Source: Comamonas testosteroni (GTDB taxonomy: Bacteria; Pseudomonadota; Gammaproteobacteria; Burkholderiales; Burkholderiaceae_C). From it: 64,000 bases of DNA. The position numbers and the translations under genes were made by a program. The DNA lies in contig NZ_KZ984453.1 of assembly GCF_003569915.1 (NCBI RefSeq), positions 1 through 64,000 on the forward strand, given 5' to 3'. Every line of letters begins with the position of its first letter. Within the stretch, counting starts at the first letter, position 1. Positions 45,157 to 53,360 of this stretch are shown here, piece after piece. The notes beneath the pieces are model-generated. The model searched no databases and was not told where the DNA came from. It saw nothing but the letters and a program-made list of their open reading frames with translations.

Positions 45157-45229
45157 AAGACTGTGTTTTTTGATTTCAACGGTTAACGGGCTTCTCCCCG
45201 ATTGCTGTGTATTCTTCAACCGCAGTTTT

Positions 45230-45275
45230 AAAACTCAAACTACTAAGATTTCAGTTTGTTATTACCCAAACATCT
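45230..45275 (-). promoter_or_regulatory. Shared 46-bp promoter element (sbp copy)
   Basis: Matches 32448-32493 at 35 of 46 positions, with identical ends (AAAACTCAAAC and AAACATCT, apart from one central base). It lies about 73 bp upstream of sbp and also only 25 bp upstream of the divergent yggX, so it could influence either gene. Confidence 0.6.
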
Positions 45276-45300
45276 GAAATCAACAACAAGGACACTTTTC

Positions 45301-45573
45301 ATGGCACGTACTGTTCATTGCATCAAGCTGGGCGCCGACGCTGAAGGCCTGGACTTCCCCCCTGCTCCCGGTGAGCTGGGCAAGCGCATTTATGAGAGCG
45401 TGAGCAAGCAGGCCTGGGCCGACTGGCTCAAGCATCAGACGATGCTGATCAATGAAAACCGCCTGAACCTGGCCGACGCCCGCGCCCGCCAGTACCTGGC
45501 CCGCCAGATGGAAAACCATTTCTTTGGCAGTGGCGCAGATGCTGCGCAGGGCTACGTGCCTCCCAGCGCTTGA
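45301..45573 (+). CDS. yggX: Fe(2+)-trafficking / oxidative damage protection protein
   Basis: 90 residues. Complete YggX fold: [20 protein letters not shown] (conserved Cys7), [40 protein letters not shown] and a C-terminal helix. YggX is a small cytosolic protein that protects iron-sulfur clusters from oxidative damage and may move iron. AACAAGGACAC precedes the ATG at 45301. It is divergent from sbp. Its setting between sulfur-assimilation and iron-sulfur-dependent genes is sensible but not proof of co-regulation. Confidence 0.95.
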   Translation: MARTVHCIKLGADAEGLDFPPAPGELGKRIYESVSKQAWADWLKHQTMLINENRLNLADARARQYLARQMENHFFGSGADAAQGYVPPSA

Positions 45574-45597
45574 TTGCTAGTCAACGTTTGAAATGGA

Positions 45598-45630
45598 AAG
45601 CCCCGGGGTCTTGGCCTTGGGGCTTTTTTG
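45598..45630 (+). terminator. Terminator after yggX
   Basis: Stem AAAGCCCC/GGGGCTTTT with intervening GGGGTCTTGGCCTT and a T-run, about 25 bp past the yggX stop. Confidence 0.8.
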
Positions 45631-45689
45631 TTTTTCTGTGATTTGTTGAATGACTTACGGAGCTGATGACAGCTTTGTCTTCCATTGCA

Positions 45690-45925
45690 GAGGCCGGGTT
45701 TCGCCCCGGCAGGCGACCTACTTTCTGCTGCCAGAAAGTAGGCAAAGAGCCAGCCCCTACTGCCCACGTCCCTGCGCTGCGCTACGGGCAACCTGCGCCG
45801 ACAACCTCTTGTGGCTGTACGGCAAAACTCGCTGCGCGCTTGCAGCGCTTCGCTCAAACACGTTGCCGTAAAAATGATGACGATGCAGTTGCACTCTGCG
45901 GTGCAACTGCGCGCCACAAGAGGCC
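45690..45925 (+). repeat. Long dispersed repeat, rightward copy
   Basis: Opens with GAGGCCGGGTTTCGCCCCGG and an ACTTTCTGCTGCCAGAAAGT hairpin, then CGTCCCTGCGCTGCGCTACG and a block at 45827-45860 that is 33 of 34 identical to the inverted block at 46163-46196. It also carries TTGCACTCTGCGGTGCAACT hairpin DNA. Confidence 0.65.
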
Positions 45926-45989
45926 GCCGTCGCAGGCGTGGGCACAAGGGGCAATACCGGATACGGGTGCGGGATAGCTTCACTATTCC

Positions 45990-46033
45990 TTTGATAGCCG
46001 TCAGCCTATTTAATCTCTGGACTAGAAGCTCAT
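45990..46033 (+). repeat. Short dispersed repeat between the long inverted copies
   Basis: TTTGATAGCCGTCAGCCTAT, then CTCTGGACTAGAAGCTCATTT, matching copies at 35397 and 38955. Confidence 0.6.
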
Positions 46034-46059
46034 TTCGTCACAAATCATGCAGGCCGCCC

Positions 46060-46372
46060 GACCCCGCATCCACCCGTGTGTCTGCGCCTGTGGCACGCAA
46101 TTCAGGCTGTGGGCAACGCTGCCGCAGGACAGCGTTGCATCGTGCTCTGACTTGCCGCCGTTTGTTTGAGCGGAGCGCTGCAAGCGCGCAGCGAGTTGGG
46201 CGGCACCACAGTCTGAATTGCGTGACGCTGGTTTGCCCGTAGCGAAGCGAAGGGACGCAGACTGTCGGGTCGCCTTTTCTTTGGGTACTTATCTTTTGGC
46301 GAAGCACCGGATCGCCGGCCGAAAGAAAGTACCTCGGCTGGCGGGCCGAGACCCGCCCTCCACACTCAAACC
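46060..46372 (-). repeat. Long dispersed repeat, leftward copy
   Basis: On the minus strand it opens with GGAGGGCGGGTCTCGGCCCG and GGTACTTTCTTTCGGC, then GCGTCCCTTCGCTTCGCTAC and the block ACTCGCTGCGCGCTTGCAGC (46163-46196), in the same order as the rightward copy at 45690. The two copies are convergent. Confidence 0.6.
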
Positions 46373-46423
46373 AGTCCCCTGACACAAAAACCACCTCAGG
46401 AACTGACTAAAATCCCGCCCATC

Positions 46424-46655
46424 CTGCGGGAGAGCGGGACAGCAGCCAAGAGCCGCCTGTCCCCGCCGAAGGCGCAAACTCCCATAATCGCTCAGGCACC
46501 AAGTACCGCAGGTGGATCTCGACCGATCCAAATCGCCAACTGGAGAGCAGCCCGCCGCTGAATGCAACCAGCAGCAGGGCTCACCGAAGGGGCAAGCACG
46601 CAGACCCAAGCGGGGCGCGTGCGCAACTCTCAGGTAAAAGGACAGCGGGAGAGGC
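46424..46655 (+). ncRNA. Tandem glycine riboswitch
   Basis: Two consecutive glycine aptamers. The first has GCGGGAGAG, GCCGAAGGCGCAA (46465-46477) and CTCAGGCA (46491-46498). The second, opened by CTGGAGAG (46540-46547), has CACCGAAGGGGCAA (46582-46595) and CTCTCAGGTAAAAGGACAG (46627-46645), closed by a GCGGGAGAGG. This is the classic co-operative arrangement. It precedes a UPF0126 gene by about 50 bp, and this combination is a known riboswitch context consistent with glycine export or uptake. Confidence 0.92.
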
Positions 46656-46708
46656 AAGCCAGACACTCCCGCTGATGTGAGTGGCTGGTCTATTTCCCGT
46701 GAGCCTCC

Positions 46709-47374
46709 ATGCTTCCCTCCGTATCTCTGCTGGACTCGTTCCAGACCTCCAATTTCACCGTCATGCTGATCATCTATCTGGTGGCCATCACGGCGGAAGC
46801 CATGTCCGGCGCGCTGGCTGCCGGGCGACGCAATATGGATATCTTTGGCGTCGTCGTCATTGCCTTTGTCACAGCCCTGGGCGGCGGCACCATTCGCGAC
46901 ATGGTGCTGGGCCACTACCCGATTGGCTGGACGCAGCACCCCGAATATGTCTACCTCGTCATCAGCTTTGGCCTGCTGACCACGGTGATTGCACGCCACA
47001 TGGTCAAGCTCAAGCAGGTGTTTCTGTTTCTGGACGCCATGGGTTTGATTGCGTTTTCGCTGATCGGCTGCAACACCGCGCTGGAACTGGGCTACCCCAT
47101 GGTCGTGGTCATCATGGCGGGCATGATTACCGGCATCAGCGGCGGCATCCTGCGCGATGTGCTGTGCAACCAGGTGCCGGTGGTCTTCCGCCGTGAGCTG
47201 TACGCCAGCGTGTCTCTGGCCGTGTGCCTGATGTTCCTGGGCCTGCGCTATCTGGATGTCAGCCCCAATATCAGCACGGCTGTGTGCTTTGCGGGCGGGC
47301 TGGCGTTTCGCCTGGCAGCAATTCACTTTAAGTGGCGCTTACCAGTCTTCTCGTACCAACAACGCTGGGAGTAA
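46709..47374 (+). CDS. UPF0126/TRIC-type membrane protein, putative glycine transporter
   Basis: 221 residues with about seven hydrophobic segments in two UPF0126 repeats. Diagnostic motifs are VTALGGGTIRDMVLGHYPIG (about 58-77) and GMITGISGGILRDVLCNQVP (about 141-160), each with the G-G-x-x-R-D signature. Relatives are annotated as trimeric intracellular cation channels or glycine transporters. The upstream tandem glycine riboswitch supports glycine as the ligand or substrate. Only a weak ribosome-binding site precedes the ATG, as might be expected if translation is riboswitch-controlled. A gene-end repeat follows the stop. Confidence 0.9.
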   Translation: MLPSVSLLDSFQTSNFTVMLIIYLVAITAEAMSGALAAGRRNMDIFGVVVIAFVTALGGGTIRDMVLGHYPIGWTQHPEYVYLVISFGLLTTVIARHMVKLKQVFLFLDAMGLIAFSLIGCNTALELGYPMVVVIMAGMITGISGGILRDVLCNQVPVVFRRELYASVSLAVCLMFLGLRYLDVSPNISTAVCFAGGLAFRLAAIHFKWRLPVFSYQQRWE

Positions 47375-47380
47375 TAATGC

Positions 47381-47492
47381 TCCCCCTGAGCCGCTCTGCG
47401 GCTTCCCCCTCTCTCGCTGCGCGGGAGGGGGACGACAGCCTCGCTGCGCGACGGCGCTTGCTCGCTGCCCCTGAGATTACGTCGCGCCAGTT
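47381..47492 (+). repeat. Gene-end GC-rich repeat, copy 4
   Basis: Begins CCCCCTGAGCCGCTCTGCGG, then TTCCCCCTCTCTCGCTGCGC/GGGAGGGGGACGACAGCCTC, tail ending CGCGCCAGTTTTA. It starts 7 bp after the UPF0126 stop. Confidence 0.75.
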
Positions 47493-47529
47493 TTAAAGCG
47501 TCACGCCATGGTGATGCGCCCTCCACTGC

Positions 47530-49482
47530 ATGTCTGAACCAATCCAATGGATGCCGGATGGCACTCCATACAGTCCACGTTTTGCGGATCGCTATCACAG
47601 CGAATTTGGCGGCCTCGACCAGGCCCGTCAGGTTTTTCTCGGTGGCTGCGGCCTGCCTGCGGTCTGGGCGGGGGCGCAGCAGTGGCGGGTGCTTGAAACC
47701 GGTTTTGGCTTTGGGCTGAACTTTCTGGTCACCTGGGCCGCGTGGAAGGCCGACCCGCAGCGCCCGCGCATGCTGCATTTTGTTTCGGTAGAGGCTTATC
47801 CAGTCTCGCGTGAGGATCTGCTCAAGGCTTTGCCAGCGGATGCGCAACTGCAAGCACTGGGCGAGCAACTGGCCGATCAGTGGTGGGGCTTGCTGCCCGG
47901 TGTGCATCGCCTTTCGTTCGAGAACGGGCAAGTGCTGCTGACGCTTTATATCGGCGATGCCCAGACCCTGCTGCGCAAGCAGCAGCTGACGGCGGATAGC
48001 GTGTATCTGGACGGTTTTACGCCCCAGCTCAACCCCGAGATGTGGGATGCGGATGCGATGAAAAACATTGCCCGCCATTGCCGCCGGGGCACGCAGCTGT
48101 CGACCTGGTGCGCCGCTGGCACGGTGCGTGAAGCCCTCAAGTCGCAGGGCTTTGAGGTGAAAAAAATCGCGGGCGTGCCGCCCAAGCGCCACAACCTGCA
48201 CGCCCTCTACAACCCGGCGTGGGAGCCGCGCCATCGCAGCGATGGGCTGCCTGCCCCTGTCGATCAGCCCGGCACCTGTCTGGTGCTCGGCGCGGGTCTG
48301 GCCGGGGCCGCGGCTGCCGCCAGTCTGGCCCGGCGCGGCTGGCAGGTGGCGGTGCTGGATGCGGGTGATGCCCCCGCTGCCGGAGCATCCGGCCTGCCTG
48401 CGGGCCTGTTTTGCCCGCATATTTCGCCCGATGACAGTGTTTTATCGCGCTTGTCTAGAAACGGAGTACGCACCACGCTACAAAATTTGCAGCAGCTGAC
48501 GGATGCGCAGGCGCTGCGGCTCGAACAGGACTGGGCGCATTGCGGCGTGCTGGAGCATGACCTGAACGAGCCCTCGCATCTGCCGCCGCAGTGGCTCGAT
48601 AAAGCCAGCGAGCAGTCCCACTGGGGCCTGCAATGGAGCCAGCCTGCCAGCGCCAGCCATCTGCAGGCCGCGCAATTGCCTGCCGACAGCCATGCGCTAT
48701 GGCATGCGCAAGCGGGCTGGGTGCGGCCCGCGCTACTGGTCAAGGCCTTGTTGAGCCAGCCCGGCATTCGCTGGCAAGGCCAGACAAAGGCAGCGCGGCT
48801 TCAGCAAATTGATGGGCAATGGCAGGTGCTCGATGCGCAAGGCACAGTGCTGGCACAGGCCGCCATGCTGGTGCTGGCTCTGGGGCCGGACACCACGGCC
48901 CTGCTGGCCGCCAGCGGACTCGACGCTGCACAGTGGGAGCTGCAACCCATACGCGGCCAGGTCAGCGTGGCCAATCACGATGCGCAGTCGCTGGCCGCCA
49001 TGCCGCCGTTTCCGGTCAATGGTCACGGCAATCTGGTGCCCGACTTTCCCTCGGCCAGCGGAGCACGGCAATGGGTCATGGGCTCGACCTTTGAGCGCGA
49101 TGTGACCGAGCTGCCGCCCTCTGCTGCCGACCAGCAGGCCGCCCATGCCAGCAATGGCGAAAAACTGGCCGCCCTGCTGCCCGAAGGCCGCAAGGCGCTG
49201 GATGGGTTTTTCAACGCCGCCAGCCAGCCCGCAACCTGGTCACGCCTGCGCTGCGCGGCCTATGACCGTATTCCCGTGGCAGGGCCGGTGGATGCCGCCG
49301 TGCCCGGGCTGTGGTTGCTGACGGGCCTGGGCTCGCGCGGACTGACGCTGTCCATGCTCTGCGCCGAGCTGCTGGCCGCGCAATTGCATGGCGAGCCGCT
49401 GCCGCTGGATGCCAAGCTGGCCCAGTCACTGGGCTCGCGCCGTCTGCAGGCCAGGGCCAGCAAACAGAAATCTTCAAAATAG
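47530..49482 (+). CDS. mnmC: Bifunctional tRNA mnm5s2U biosynthesis protein MnmC
   Basis: 650 residues. The N-terminal MnmD methyltransferase half (about 1-240) has PYSPRFADRYHSEFGGLDQA, the SAM-binding LETGFGFGLNFLVTWAAW and LDGFTPQLNPEMWD. The C-terminal half is an FAD-dependent oxidoreductase (about 255-640: CLVLGAGLAGAAAAASLARR, GASGLPAGLFCPHISPDDS, and LLTGLGSRGLTLSMLCAELL). Together they convert cmnm5s2U to nm5s2U and then to mnm5s2U at the wobble base of certain tRNAs. It is a stand-alone gene with its own terminator. Confidence 0.95.
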   Translation: MSEPIQWMPDGTPYSPRFADRYHSEFGGLDQARQVFLGGCGLPAVWAGAQQWRVLETGFGFGLNFLVTWAAWKADPQRPRMLHFVSVEAYPVSREDLLKALPADAQLQALGEQLADQWWGLLPGVHRLSFENGQVLLTLYIGDAQTLLRKQQLTADSVYLDGFTPQLNPEMWDADAMKNIARHCRRGTQLSTWCAAGTVREALKSQGFEVKKIAGVPPKRHNLHALYNPAWEPRHRSDGLPAPVDQPGTCLVLGAGLAGAAAAASLARRGWQVAVLDAGDAPAAGASGLPAGLFCPHISPDDSVLSRLSRNGVRTTLQNLQQLTDAQALRLEQDWAHCGVLEHDLNEPSHLPPQWLDKASEQSHWGLQWSQPASASHLQAAQLPADSHALWHAQAGWVRPALLVKALLSQPGIRWQGQTKAARLQQIDGQWQVLDAQGTVLAQAAMLVLALGPDTTALLAASGLDAAQWELQPIRGQVSVANHDAQSLAAMPPFPVNGHGNLVPDFPSASGARQWVMGSTFERDVTELPPSAADQQAAHASNGEKLAALLPEGRKALDGFFNAASQPATWSRLRCAAYDRIPVAGPVDAAVPGLWLLTGLGSRGLTLSMLCAELLAAQLHGEPLPLDAKLAQSLGSRRLQARASKQKSSK

Positions 49483-49504
49483 ATAGCAGCTAGCCCAAAA
49501 GTAA

Positions 49505-49545
49505 AAAGGACTTGCAGCCTGTTTGACTGCAAGTCCTTTGTTTTT
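49505..49545. terminator. Bidirectional terminator between mnmC and the CorC-like gene
   Basis: A perfect 13-bp stem AAAGGACTTGCAG/CTGCAAGTCCTTT, 9-base loop and a T-run. It lies beside a short-repeat trace (AGATAGCAGCTAGCCC at 49483). Confidence 0.85.
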
Positions 49546-49560
49546 TACGCTCAAACAGCC

Positions 49561-50898
49561 TTAGCTGCTCGCGCCCTCAGCGCCGCGCACAGCCACATCC
49601 AGCAAGCTCTCATCGGGCAGGCGCGTGGCCAGCACCTTGTCCAGCGTCTTGCCGTCCATGTCCACGACCTCGAAGCGCCAGTTTTCCCACTCCACGCTAT
49701 CGGCCTCGCTGGGCACGCGGCCCAGCAGCAGCATGATCAGGCCGCTCAGGGTGTGATAGCGGCCACGCTCTTCCTCGGGCACGGTCTGCAGGCCCAGATG
49801 GTCCTTGAGCTCGGGCACGGGAATATGGCCGTCCAGCAGCCAGCTGCCGTCCTCGCGCTGCACGGCCCAGCTCGATGCGGGGTCGCGCGGCTGGAATTCG
49901 CCGGTAATCGCTTCGATCAGGTCCTGCAGCGTGACAATGCCCTGCACTTCGCCGTATTCGTCGATGACAAACGCCATGTGCACGTCCGAGGTGCGGAAGT
50001 TGTCCAGCAGCTCCATGCCGGTAATCGTCTCGGGCACATAGAGCGCGGCCTGCAGCGGTTGCTCGCTGAGCTTTTTCTCGCTCTTGCTGCGCACGGTCTG
50101 CGTCAGCCACTGGCGCGCATTGAGCACGCCAACAATGTTGTTCATATCGCCGCGAATGACGGGAAAGCGTGCGTGATCGGCCTGCTCCACGCGCTCCAGA
50201 TTCACTTCCAGGCTGTCGTCGATATCGAGGCAGATCACATCGCTGCGCGGCACCATCAGCGAGCCGATCTGGCGGTCATCCAGGCGGAACACATTGCGCA
50301 CCATGGTGTGCTCCTGCGACTCGATCACGCCCGCAGTACGGCCTTCCACCAAAATGGCCTGAATTTCCTCTTCGGTCACCACGGCGTTGTTGTTTTCCTT
50401 CACCCCCAGCAGCTTGAGCAGGCCGCGCGTGGAAGCCGACAGCAACCAGACAAAGGGCTTGGTGGCCAGCGCCAGAAAGTTGATGGGGCGCGAGATCAGG
50501 CGCGCCAGCGCCTCGGGGTTGGTCTGACCCATGCGCTTGGGCACCAACTCGCCCACCACGATGGAGAAGTAGGTGATCAGCACCACGACCAGGCCGGTGG
50601 ACAGATAGTCTGCGTACTTCTGGGTCATGCCCAGCGCCACCAGCCAATTCTCCAGCGGCCCGGCCAGAGCCGCCTCGCCCACGATACCGTTGAGCACGCC
50701 GATCGAGGTGATACCGATCTGGATAGTGGAGAGAAAACGGGTTGGGTCTTCTCCCAGTTTGATAGCAGCCGCCGCGCCGCTGTCGCCCTCATCCACGAGT
50801 TTTTGCATGCGGCTCTTGCGGGCGGTAACCAGCGCGATTTCCGACATGGCGAACAAACCGTTCAAACAGATGAGCGCGAAAAGTATGGCTATTTCCAT
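49561..50898 (-). CDS. CNNM/CorC-like (DUF21-CBS) membrane protein
   Basis: 445 residues. A DUF21 membrane domain (about 1-185, four helices; MEIAILFALICLNGLFAMSE start) is followed by a CBS pair (about 205-320: GSLMVPRSDVICLDIDDSLE, VIDEYGEVQGIVTLQDLIEA) and a C-terminal CorC/HlyC domain (about 350-430: WLLDGHIPVPELKDHLG, MDGKTLDKVLATRL). Family members influence Mg2+/Co2+ efflux; the older label haemolysin is not meaningful. The ATG at 50898 marks the first helix; the longer upstream frame is not used. Part of a helix (AAAIKLG) is encoded by DNA resembling the short repeat. Confidence 0.9.
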   Translation of the reverse strand: MEIAILFALICLNGLFAMSEIALVTARKSRMQKLVDEGDSGAAAAIKLGEDPTRFLSTIQIGITSIGVLNGIVGEAALAGPLENWLVALGMTQKYADYLSTGLVVVLITYFSIVVGELVPKRMGQTNPEALARLISRPINFLALATKPFVWLLSASTRGLLKLLGVKENNNAVVTEEEIQAILVEGRTAGVIESQEHTMVRNVFRLDDRQIGSLMVPRSDVICLDIDDSLEVNLERVEQADHARFPVIRGDMNNIVGVLNARQWLTQTVRSKSEKKLSEQPLQAALYVPETITGMELLDNFRTSDVHMAFVIDEYGEVQGIVTLQDLIEAITGEFQPRDPASSWAVQREDGSWLLDGHIPVPELKDHLGLQTVPEEERGRYHTLSGLIMLLLGRVPSEADSVEWENWRFEVVDMDGKTLDKVLATRLPDESLLDVAVRGAEGASS

Positions 50899-51158
50899 AG
50901 TCAGGCACCCACTTTTTGCGGGCGCCTCAGTCATTGAACAAGCTGTGATTTTAAGAAATCCCACGCCCGGTCAGGCTTTTGGAAGGCCGCAGTGTTTCTA
51001 GGACATCGTGGTTTGCCCGCATTACATATTCATCCAGATATATATGCAACACAAAATAATCGTTTGTTTTTATATAAGAGGCCCCTACAGTTCGCTCCAA
51101 CGATCACAGTGCAATGCCATTGGAGGCATGGCACCGGCTCCACGGAAGAACTGCAGAC
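50899..51158. promoter_or_regulatory. Promoter region of the cysI operon
   Basis: 260 bp, AT-rich between about 51020 and 51085 (ATATATATGCAACACAAAAT, then TTTGTTTTTATATAAGAGG), suitable for a promoter and a CysB-type activator site. There is no exact copy of the 46-bp element seen before mop and sbp. No gene is seen. Confidence 0.4.
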
Positions 51159-52943
51159 ATGTATCAATACACCGACTTCGACAAAGCGTTCGTCAAGCAA
51201 CGCGCCGACCAGTTCCGTGACCAGCTCAACCGCTGGCAGGCAGGCAAGCTCTCGGAGGACGATTTCCGTCCCCTGCGACTGCAAAACGGCTGGTATGTCC
51301 AGCGCTACGCACCCATGCTGCGCGTGGCCGTGCCTTACGGCGAAATCAATTCCGCCCAGATCCGCGTGCTGGCGCAGATCGCCCGCGAATACGACGAGCC
51401 CGAGGCCGAAGTCTTCAAGCAGGCTCTGGAAGGCCAGGGCAAGCTGGGCACCACCTATCTGCCCAAGAACTGCGCCCACTTCACCACCCGCACCAATGTG
51501 CAGTTCAACTGGATTCCGCTGTCCAAGTCTGCCGATGTGATGGATTTGCTGGCCAGCGTCAACCTGCACGGCATTCAGACCAGCGGCAACTGCATTCGCA
51601 ACACCACCACCGATGCGCTGGCCGGTATTGCACCTGACGAAATCGTCGACCCACGCCCCTACGCAGAAATCCTGCGCCAGTGGACCACGCTGCACCCCGA
51701 GTTCGCCTTTCTGCCACGCAAGTTCAAGATCGCCATTACCGGTGCGACCGAAGACCGCGCCGCCACCGGCTGGCACGATGTGGGCCTGCATGTGCTCAAA
51801 AACGAAGCGGGCGAAGTCGGCTTCAAGGTCTTTGTGGGTGGCGGCATGGGCCGCACGCCCGTGATCGGCACCGTGATTCGTGAGTTCCTGCCCTGGAACC
51901 AGATCATGAATTACATCGAAGCCATTGTTCGCGTCTACAACGAACTGGGCCGCCGCGACAACAAGTACAAGGCACGTATCAAGATCTTGGTCAAGGCCGA
52001 AGGCCAGGCCTATATCGACGCCGTGGAAGAGGAATACCGCCAGATCGTTGAAGTGGATGGCGGCCCCCACACCGTGCCCCAGGCCGAGTTTGACCGCGTG
52101 GCCGCCATGTTCACCACGCCCGATCTGCCTGCCGTGGCCGAAGCCGCTGTTGACGAGCTGCAACTGGTCGAACAAGCCGCCAAGGAACCTGCATTTGCAC
52201 GCTGGATTGCCCGCAACGTCCACGCCCACAAGCTGGCCGGTCTGCGCGCCGTGACCCTGTCCTTCAAGCGCGTGGGTCAAGCCCCCGGCGATGCACAGAG
52301 CGAGCAGCTCGACGCGCTGGCTCAGCTGGTGGATGAATTCTCTGCTGGCGAAGCCCGCGTGACGCACGACCAGAACGTGATGCTGCCCTGGGTTCAGGTC
52401 GGCCAGTTGCATGCGCTGTGGGAAAAGGCCAAGGCTCTGGGCCTGGCCAGCACCAATGTGGCGCTGCTGACCGACATGATTGCCTGCCCCGGCGGCGATT
52501 TCTGCGCGCTGGCCAACGCCCGCAGCCTGCCGATTGCCGATGCCATCACCGCCCGCTATCAGGATCTGGACGAGCTGGACGATATCGGCGAGATCGACCT
52601 GCACATCAGCGGCTGCATCAACAGCTGCGGCCACCACCACAGCGGCCATATCGGCATTCTGGGCGTGGATAAGGACGGCAAGGAGTGGTACCAGGTCACG
52701 CTGGGCGGCTCGGACGGCGCCAAGCTATCGGGCGACGCTATTGCCGGCAAGGTGATCGGCCCCTCGTTCAGTGCTGCGGAAGTGCCCGACGTGATCGAAG
52801 CCGTGCTGACCACCTACCGCGACCTGCGCCAGCCCGGCGAGCACTTCATCGACGCCGTGCGCCGCATTGGCCTCGATCCCTTCAAGGAAGCGGGCAAGGC
52901 TGCGCGCCACCCCGCGCCTGAAGTGGAAGAAGCCGCCGCCTGA
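51159..52943 (+). CDS. cysI: Sulfite reductase, sirohaem/[4Fe-4S] subunit
   Basis: 594 residues. Reduces sulfite to sulfide. Two ferredoxin-like/sirohaem half-domain pairs (about 60-130 with 165-330, and 355-420 with 430-560). The cluster and sirohaem ligands are visible as ACPGGDFCALANARS (C-x5-C) and SGCINSCGHHHSGHIG (C-x3-C, last Cys bridging sirohaem iron). An N-terminal MYQYTDFDKAFVKQRADQFR is usual for the betaproteobacterial form. The ATG at 51159 is chosen by alignment. First gene of cysI-DUF934-cysH-cysD-cysN. The electron donor is not encoded in the operon; fdxA and a ferredoxin reductase lie just beyond cysN. Confidence 0.95.
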   Translation: MYQYTDFDKAFVKQRADQFRDQLNRWQAGKLSEDDFRPLRLQNGWYVQRYAPMLRVAVPYGEINSAQIRVLAQIAREYDEPEAEVFKQALEGQGKLGTTYLPKNCAHFTTRTNVQFNWIPLSKSADVMDLLASVNLHGIQTSGNCIRNTTTDALAGIAPDEIVDPRPYAEILRQWTTLHPEFAFLPRKFKIAITGATEDRAATGWHDVGLHVLKNEAGEVGFKVFVGGGMGRTPVIGTVIREFLPWNQIMNYIEAIVRVYNELGRRDNKYKARIKILVKAEGQAYIDAVEEEYRQIVEVDGGPHTVPQAEFDRVAAMFTTPDLPAVAEAAVDELQLVEQAAKEPAFARWIARNVHAHKLAGLRAVTLSFKRVGQAPGDAQSEQLDALAQLVDEFSAGEARVTHDQNVMLPWVQVGQLHALWEKAKALGLASTNVALLTDMIACPGGDFCALANARSLPIADAITARYQDLDELDDIGEIDLHISGCINSCGHHHSGHIGILGVDKDGKEWYQVTLGGSDGAKLSGDAIAGKVIGPSFSAAEVPDVIEAVLTTYRDLRQPGEHFIDAVRRIGLDPFKEAGKAARHPAPEVEEAAA

Positions 52944-52973
52944 TTGCGCCATAAAAAGAACAAGGAAATCACC

Positions 52974-53360
52974 ATGCAAATCCTGACCCACTCCGCCTAC
53001 ACCGGCCCTGCCGAAGGCGACAGCAGCATTCTGGTGCTGCCCAACGATGTGAACGCACTCGAAGCCAATCTGGACGGCGTCAAGCAAGTCGATCTGTTCT
53101 TCCCCGCCTTCACCGATGGCCGCGCTTTCAGCCAGGCTTATCTGCTGCGCCGCCGCCTGAAGTTCACCGGCGATATCCGCGCCACAGGCGATGTGCTGAT
53201 CGACCAACTGGTGCAGATGCAGCGCACCGGCTTTAGCTCTGCCGTGCTGCGCGAAGGCGTGGACGCAGCCGATGCACAGCGCCAGTTTGAGCGCTTTGGC
53301 GGCTACTACCAGGCCGACGCGGTGGAACACCAGCCTCACTTTGCGCAGGAGGCGGCATGA
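52974..53360 (+). CDS. DUF934 domain protein
   Basis: 128 residues forming one DUF934 domain, with VDLFFPAFTDGRAFSQAYLL and RLKFTGDIRATGDVLIDQLV. DUF934 proteins are almost always encoded after cysI in proteobacteria and are suspected to help sulfite reduction or its assembly; no activity is established as far as I know. AAGGAAAT precedes the ATG at 52974. The stop overlaps the cysH start by four bases (ATGA), showing translational coupling. Confidence 0.93.
   Translation: MQILTHSAYTGPAEGDSSILVLPNDVNALEANLDGVKQVDLFFPAFTDGRAFSQAYLLRRRLKFTGDIRATGDVLIDQLVQMQRTGFSSAVLREGVDAADAQRQFERFGGYYQADAVEHQPHFAQEAA

Larger units (their letters stand above)
45574..46423. other. Gene-free stretch built from repeats
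   Basis: About 850 bp between the yggX terminator and the glycine riboswitch with no credible gene; open frames on both strands are products of repeat sequence. It contains a rightward long repeat (about 45690-45925), a short dispersed repeat (45990-46033) and a leftward copy of the long repeat (about 46060-46372). Confidence 0.7.

Noticed and set aside
45552..46394. Several 70-140 codon frames in the repeat region
   Set aside because: They arise from the GC-rich inverted repeats, are present on both strands and lack start signals.
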